DNA of 15,030 nt, taken from contig JAFUWR010000286.1 in the NCBI GenBank assembly GCA_017471125.1, positions 1 through 15,030 of the forward strand. Direction: 5' to 3'. Positions 14,293 through 15,030 of the stretch are shown one piece after another (position 1 is the first letter of the stretch; every line of letters begins with the position of its first letter). Below the pieces are notes generated by a model, which worked only from the letters and a program-made list of their open reading frames with translations, did not search any database and was not told the DNA's origin. The position numbers and the translations under genes were made by a program. The DNA is from Clostridia bacterium. Lineage in GTDB: Bacteria; Bacillota; Clostridia; Christensenellales; Aristaeellaceae.

Positions 14293-15030
14293 ATGCTGTT
14301 TAGGAAACTGCGCGCCGCGCTGCTCTGCGCGGTGCTTTGCAATGCCGTGCTGCCGATGCTGGCGGTGGCCGAGACGCTGACCGTCGGCGTACCGACGGAC
14401 CGCTGTCCCATATTCTATCGGGACGCCCGCACCGGCGACATCACGGGCATCGGCGTGGACCTGATGCGCGCCGCGGCGGAGGCGGCGGGGTATGAGGCGG
14501 CGTTCGTTCAAATCACAGAGGCCACGCTCAAGGACGCGCTGGACAGCGAGGCCTACGACGTGCTCATGCCCTTCGGCAGCGCCATCGAGAGCGCCGCGGG
14601 GGATCAGTCCATCGTCACGGATAATCTGCTCCAGACGCCGTTCACCATCGTCACCGAGGGCCACCGGGAATTGAAGGACCTGAATACCTTGAAGGTCGGC
14701 ATGCTCCGCTCCCTGGGCGGCGCGGCGGAGACGGTGCGGGCGCAGTACCCCGGCATGGAGATACTGTTATATGAGACCATGCCGCAGGGCGTCGAGGCGC
14801 TGCGGTCCGGCGAGGTGGACGCGCTGCTGCACAACTCCTACGTGTGGAGCTACATGCTGCAAAAGCCCGCCTACGCAAGCCTCGCGGTGCAGCCGTCGGC
14901 TATGTTCTCCATGGACTTCCGGGCGGGCACGCGGGACACCGACGCGGGCCGGGCCATCGTCGCGCGGCTGAACGACGGCATCGCGGGCCTGACCGACACC
15001 CACCGGCAGGCCATCATACTGGACTACACG
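14293..15030 (+). CDS. Family-3 extracellular solute-binding domain protein, 3'-truncated by the window edge
   Basis: The frame is open to the last base; 246 codons are visible from ATG 14293. That start gives a normal signal peptide (MLFRKLRAALLCAVLCNAVLPMLAVA, cleavage before ETLTVG). An in-frame ATG at 14242 with GGAGG 11 nt upstream would add a 17-residue polar tail and is less likely. The exported part is an SBP_bac_3 fold: LTVGVPTDRCPIFYRD, GIGVDLMRAAAEAAGY, YDVLMPFGSAIES, LKVGMLRSLGGAAETV and ALRSGEVDALLHNSYVW. Such domains bind amino acids or similar small ligands, either for ABC importers or as the sensor half of membrane histidine kinases and diguanylate cyclases. Here the upstream neighbour is a GGDEF gene and no ABC subunit is visible, so a sensor protein continuing beyond the window (second binding domain, helix, signalling domain) is a reasonable guess. 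Confidence 0.85.
   Translation, partial: MLFRKLRAALLCAVLCNAVLPMLAVAETLTVGVPTDRCPIFYRDARTGDITGIGVDLMRAAAEAAGYEAAFVQITEATLKDALDSEAYDVLMPFGSAIESAAGDQSIVTDNLLQTPFTIVTEGHRELKDLNTLKVGMLRSLGGAAETVRAQYPGMEILLYETMPQGVEALRSGEVDALLHNSYVWSYMLQKPAYASLAVQPSAMFSMDFRAGTRDTDAGRAIVARLNDGIAGLTDTHRQAIILDYT

Noticed and set aside
12772..14664. A 630-codon minus-strand open frame opposite the GGDEF gene
   Set aside because: The opposite strand encodes a complete PAS-GGDEF protein with intact motifs; the antisense product has no recognisable domain.

Overview
The window is GC-rich (about two thirds G+C by eye, with very GC-biased third codon positions). Its intergenic regions are AT-rich and carry sigma-A type promoters, strong purine-rich ribosome binding sites and GC hairpins. 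The protein families present (CotH kinase, DUF3793, ATC hydrolase, BspA-type leucine-rich repeats, CxxC-repeat surface proteins, GGDEF with a DUF4118-like membrane region) point to a GC-rich member of the Clostridia, probably a gut anaerobe of the Christensenellales/Oscillospirales kind. That placement is inference; no rRNA or tRNA gene is present.

Layout. 1-1141: 3' part of a CotH-type kinase gene. 1170-5398: its own promoter and a very large secreted surface protein with CxxC (zinc-ribbon-like) repeats interleaved with two peptidoglycan-binding domains, then Ig-like and DUF11-like repeats and a duplicated LprI/DUF1311-like C-terminus. 5467-6594: a secreted leucine-rich-repeat protein with a PEPT linker and a small lipocalin-like C-terminal domain. 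6634-8035: a promoter embedded in the preceding terminator, then a translationally coupled pair, an ATC-hydrolase family enzyme and a six-helix membrane protein. 8062-9126: a strong promoter with two dyads over the -10 and start site, then a DUF3793 protein and a short-chain flavodoxin, which looks like a metal- or redox-controlled operon. 9200-11617: a secreted protein joining a Tp47-like region, a ZinT-like domain and GLUG-type repeats. 11674-12555 (minus): a DUF445 membrane protein, convergent with the previous gene across a shared hairpin terminator. 12588-12831: a divergent regulatory region. 12832-14235: a membrane-bound PAS-GGDEF diguanylate cyclase. 14293 to the end: a family-3 solute-binding sensor or transporter protein, cut by the window edge.

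Functional reading. Four of the larger genes encode exported proteins rich in binding modules. The iron/flavin-like operon (DUF3793-flavodoxin), the ZinT-like protein and the cyclic-di-GMP enzyme next to a periplasmic-type ligand-binding protein suggest a cell-envelope, metal and surface-signalling neighbourhood. No CRISPR array, insertion sequence, phage gene or conventional defence system was seen. The most unusual items are the domain architectures at 1238-5398 and 9200-11617, the double-dyad promoter at 8062-8113 and the long AT-rich regulatory region before the GGDEF gene.
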